Source: Clostridiales bacterium
GTDB taxonomy: Bacteria; Bacillota; Clostridia; Oscillospirales; Oscillospiraceae
NCBI GenBank assembly: GCA_021205375.1
Contig: JAJPXR010000140.1
Coordinates: forward strand, 1 to 14,427
Length of the DNA stretch: 14,427 nucleotides
Direction: 5' to 3'
Every line of letters begins with the position of its first letter. Positions within the stretch are counted from its first letter, which is position 1. Made by a program: the position numbers and the translations under genes. Below the pieces are notes generated by a model. The model had not been told where the DNA came from and did not search any database. It saw nothing but the letters and a program-made list of their open reading frames with translations. Positions 13,107-14,427 of the stretch are shown here, piece by piece.

Positions 13107-14242
13107 GATTCATCCCTCAGAAACACATCCACGCCGTTGACCTCCACATCCTCGTCGGCCCGGATGAGCAGGTACTTCACCCCGTCAATGACCCGTGTCT
13201 GCACCAGATCGCTGCGGGCGGGGTCCACCTGAATGACCACGCTGGGGGTGCTGACGGAAAAGTGGCGGCTGTCGATGAGGTTGCCGGGGCTGACGGCCTT
13301 CCCGGTGCCAAACTCCGTGTCAAACTGAACGTTAAAGGCGGCCCGGTGTTCCTCGGAGATGTCGCAGGCGTCCAGCATCTCGCCCACCTCGTCCCGGGTG
13401 ACTGTCAGCGGCTCCGGGGACTTGCTCTCCTTGTGGGCGGTAATCAGGTTGGTCAACTGCTCGTGGACGGTCTGCACTACCTCCAACCGGCAGTCGTCTC
13501 CCAGGGCGTTGGAGAGGACGGCCTCGAAGCTCTTTTTCTGCTCCGCGGCGGGCCTGGGCGGGTCGGTGCGGAACACCGCCTCCACAAAGGCGGGGTGACT
13601 GTCCTCCAGGTTCCGGGAGTAGAGCAGGGCGTTGTAAAGGTTGGTGCTGCGGTCGTCGAAGGCGGGGAACAGGAACCCCAGTTGGGGCGGGGACACCAGC
13701 CAGTCCCCCTTGTTGGTGTGGAAGGCTTGCTCTGACGTGTCGTAACTCAGGCCGGGCTTGGTGCGCTTCACCGGACAAATACTGCACAGCAGGTAGGAGA
13801 ACACCTCCTCGGAGGCGTCGTTCTGCCTGGCCCCGTCCCGGCTGCGGAAGGGCACGTCATAGGCGTTGTGGGCCAGCAAAATCAGGTAATTCCCCTCAAA
13901 TTCCACCGAACCGATGACTTTTTCATAGAATTGCTGGCGGCTTTCCTCGTCCCGGAGCTTACTGTCCCGCATCTGCATCAACAAACTGTGTTCCGGGCTG
14001 TCCGCCACCTGCCGGGTGGAAAAAGCGATGTCCAGCAGATTCCGTCCCAGCCCGCCGGAAAGCACCTTTTTCAGCAAGCCTAAGTACTGCTCGTTTTCCT
14101 CCTCGGTGAGCAGACCCAGGGGCTGCTCAAAGGTGGAGATAATTTCCTTTTGTTCGTTGACATAGCACCCGTAGACCCGGGAAATGCTGTGCCGGTCCGG
14201 GCGGAGCTGTCGCCGCAGCTCCGCCACCTCTTTTTCAATCAT
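13103..14242 (-). CDS. DUF4317 family protein
   Basis: 379 residues, cytoplasmic by composition. Recognised by the start EKEVAELRRQLRPDRHSISR followed by VYGCYVNEQKEIISTFEQPL, the hallmark of clostridial DUF4317 proteins; also LILLAHNAYDVPFRSRDG, CSICPVKRTKPGLSY and GFLFPAFDDRSTNLYNALLY. No known catalytic motif is visible to me and no function is established. Start ATG has AAGGAGG 6-7 bases upstream and overlaps the hydE stop by 8 bases (ATGATTGA); its own stop overlaps the start of the CapA gene. The three genes are therefore one transcript. Confidence 0.88.
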   Translation of the reverse strand: MIEKEVAELRRQLRPDRHSISRVYGCYVNEQKEIISTFEQPLGLLTEEENEQYLGLLKKVLSGGLGRNLLDIAFSTRQVADSPEHSLLMQMRDSKLRDEESRQQFYEKVIGSVEFEGNYLILLAHNAYDVPFRSRDGARQNDASEEVFSYLLCSICPVKRTKPGLSYDTSEQAFHTNKGDWLVSPPQLGFLFPAFDDRSTNLYNALLYSRNLEDSHPAFVEAVFRTDPPRPAAEQKKSFEAVLSNALGDDCRLEVVQTVHEQLTNLITAHKESKSPEPLTVTRDEVGEMLDACDISEEHRAAFNVQFDTEFGTGKAVSPGNLIDSRHFSVSTPSVVIQVDPARSDLVQTRVIDGVKYLLIRADEDVEVNGVDVFLRDES

Positions 14243-14427
14243 GGATATCCTCCTTCACGTCGCCGCGGGCGGTGACGATCTCGTAGCCCGCCAGCCGTAC
14301 CCGGCCCTCCAGACAGGAACGGCACTCTGCCGCCTCCTCGCCGGTGCAGATTTTATTCTCGTACAGCGAATACTTCTCCCGCACACCGACAGGGGACAGG
14401 TTGGGCATGACCACGTTGGCCCCGGCC
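14235..14427 (-). CDS. hydE: [FeFe]-hydrogenase maturase HydE, C-terminal part
   Basis: Partial; the gene runs off the right end of the window, leaving the last 63 codons. The translated end contains AGANVVMPNLSPVGVREKY, SLYENKICTG, a CRSC pair and GYEIVTARGD, the usual close of clostridial HydE, a radical-SAM protein that helps build the diiron subsite of the H cluster together with HydF and HydG. The SAM-cluster motif lies outside the window, so the call rests on the C-terminal pattern. It supports a hydrogen-metabolising anaerobe. HydE rather than a biotin-synthase relative is likely but not certain. Confidence 0.82.
   Translation of the reverse strand, partial: AGANVVMPNLSPVGVREKYSLYENKICTGEEAAECRSCLEGRVRLAGYEIVTARGDVKEDIHD

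Noticed and set aside
11703..13232. 509-codon open frame on the plus strand opposite the CapA gene
   Set aside because: Begins in a terminator and repeat element and lies opposite a lipoprotein gene with intact CapA motifs.

Overview
The window looks like chromosome of a high-GC, strictly anaerobic Firmicute of the gut Oscillospiraceae type (Flavonifractor/Lawsonibacter/Oscillibacter-like). The reasons are the oxygen-sensitive ThiH route to thiazole, the C-terminus of the [FeFe]-hydrogenase maturase HydE, the clostridial families DUF3793 and DUF4317, a BceB-type permease and AAGGAGG-type ribosome binding sites. This placement is inference from protein families; no rRNA or tRNA lies in the window.

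Layout. (1) 3-392, plus strand: C-terminus of a BceB/FtsX-type ABC permease. (2) 702-4534, minus strand: a thiamine-thiazole operon in the order thiS, thiF (family 2), thiG, thiH and a TenI/ThiE-like gene. A strong promoter at 4632-4660 precedes a ~90-nt leader that is almost entirely one terminator-like hairpin, with no recognisable TPP aptamer. A 377-bp gap holding two inverted repeat elements separates thiF from thiG. (3) 4807-6258, plus strand: a single-gene unit for a large NYN-domain (PIN-like) protein. (4) 6636-8107, minus strand: flavodoxin and a DUF3793 protein, behind an operator-covered promoter and a structured leader of about 250 nt. (5) 8223-11705, plus strand: feoA-feoA-feoB and a FeoB-associated Cys-rich membrane protein, ending in a clear terminator. 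(6) 11856-14427, minus strand: hydE (partial), a DUF4317 gene and a CapA-family lipoprotein, with overlapping stop and start codons.

Regulation. Six copies of a palindrome GTTAG-N6-CTAAC (two of them with one mismatch) sit on the feo promoter, upstream of feoB, on the divergent DUF3793 promoter and inside the DUF3793 leader. The arms resemble DtxR/IdeR-type metal-repressor sites rather than Fur boxes. The simplest reading is one iron-responsive regulon covering Fe(II) uptake, DUF3793 and perhaps the flavodoxin that can replace ferredoxin when iron is short.

Repeats. The intergenic spaces carry mosaic GC-rich elements of about 60-130 bp built from exchangeable hairpin modules (copies near 521, 3370, 3547, 6456 and 11711, and a fragment at 7192), plus short heptamer tandem repeats at gene ends. 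I did not find a defence system, CRISPR array, insertion sequence with transposase or prophage. The best candidates for something undescribed are the thi leader RNA, the DUF3793 leader, the acidic insertion in FeoB and the modular repeats.
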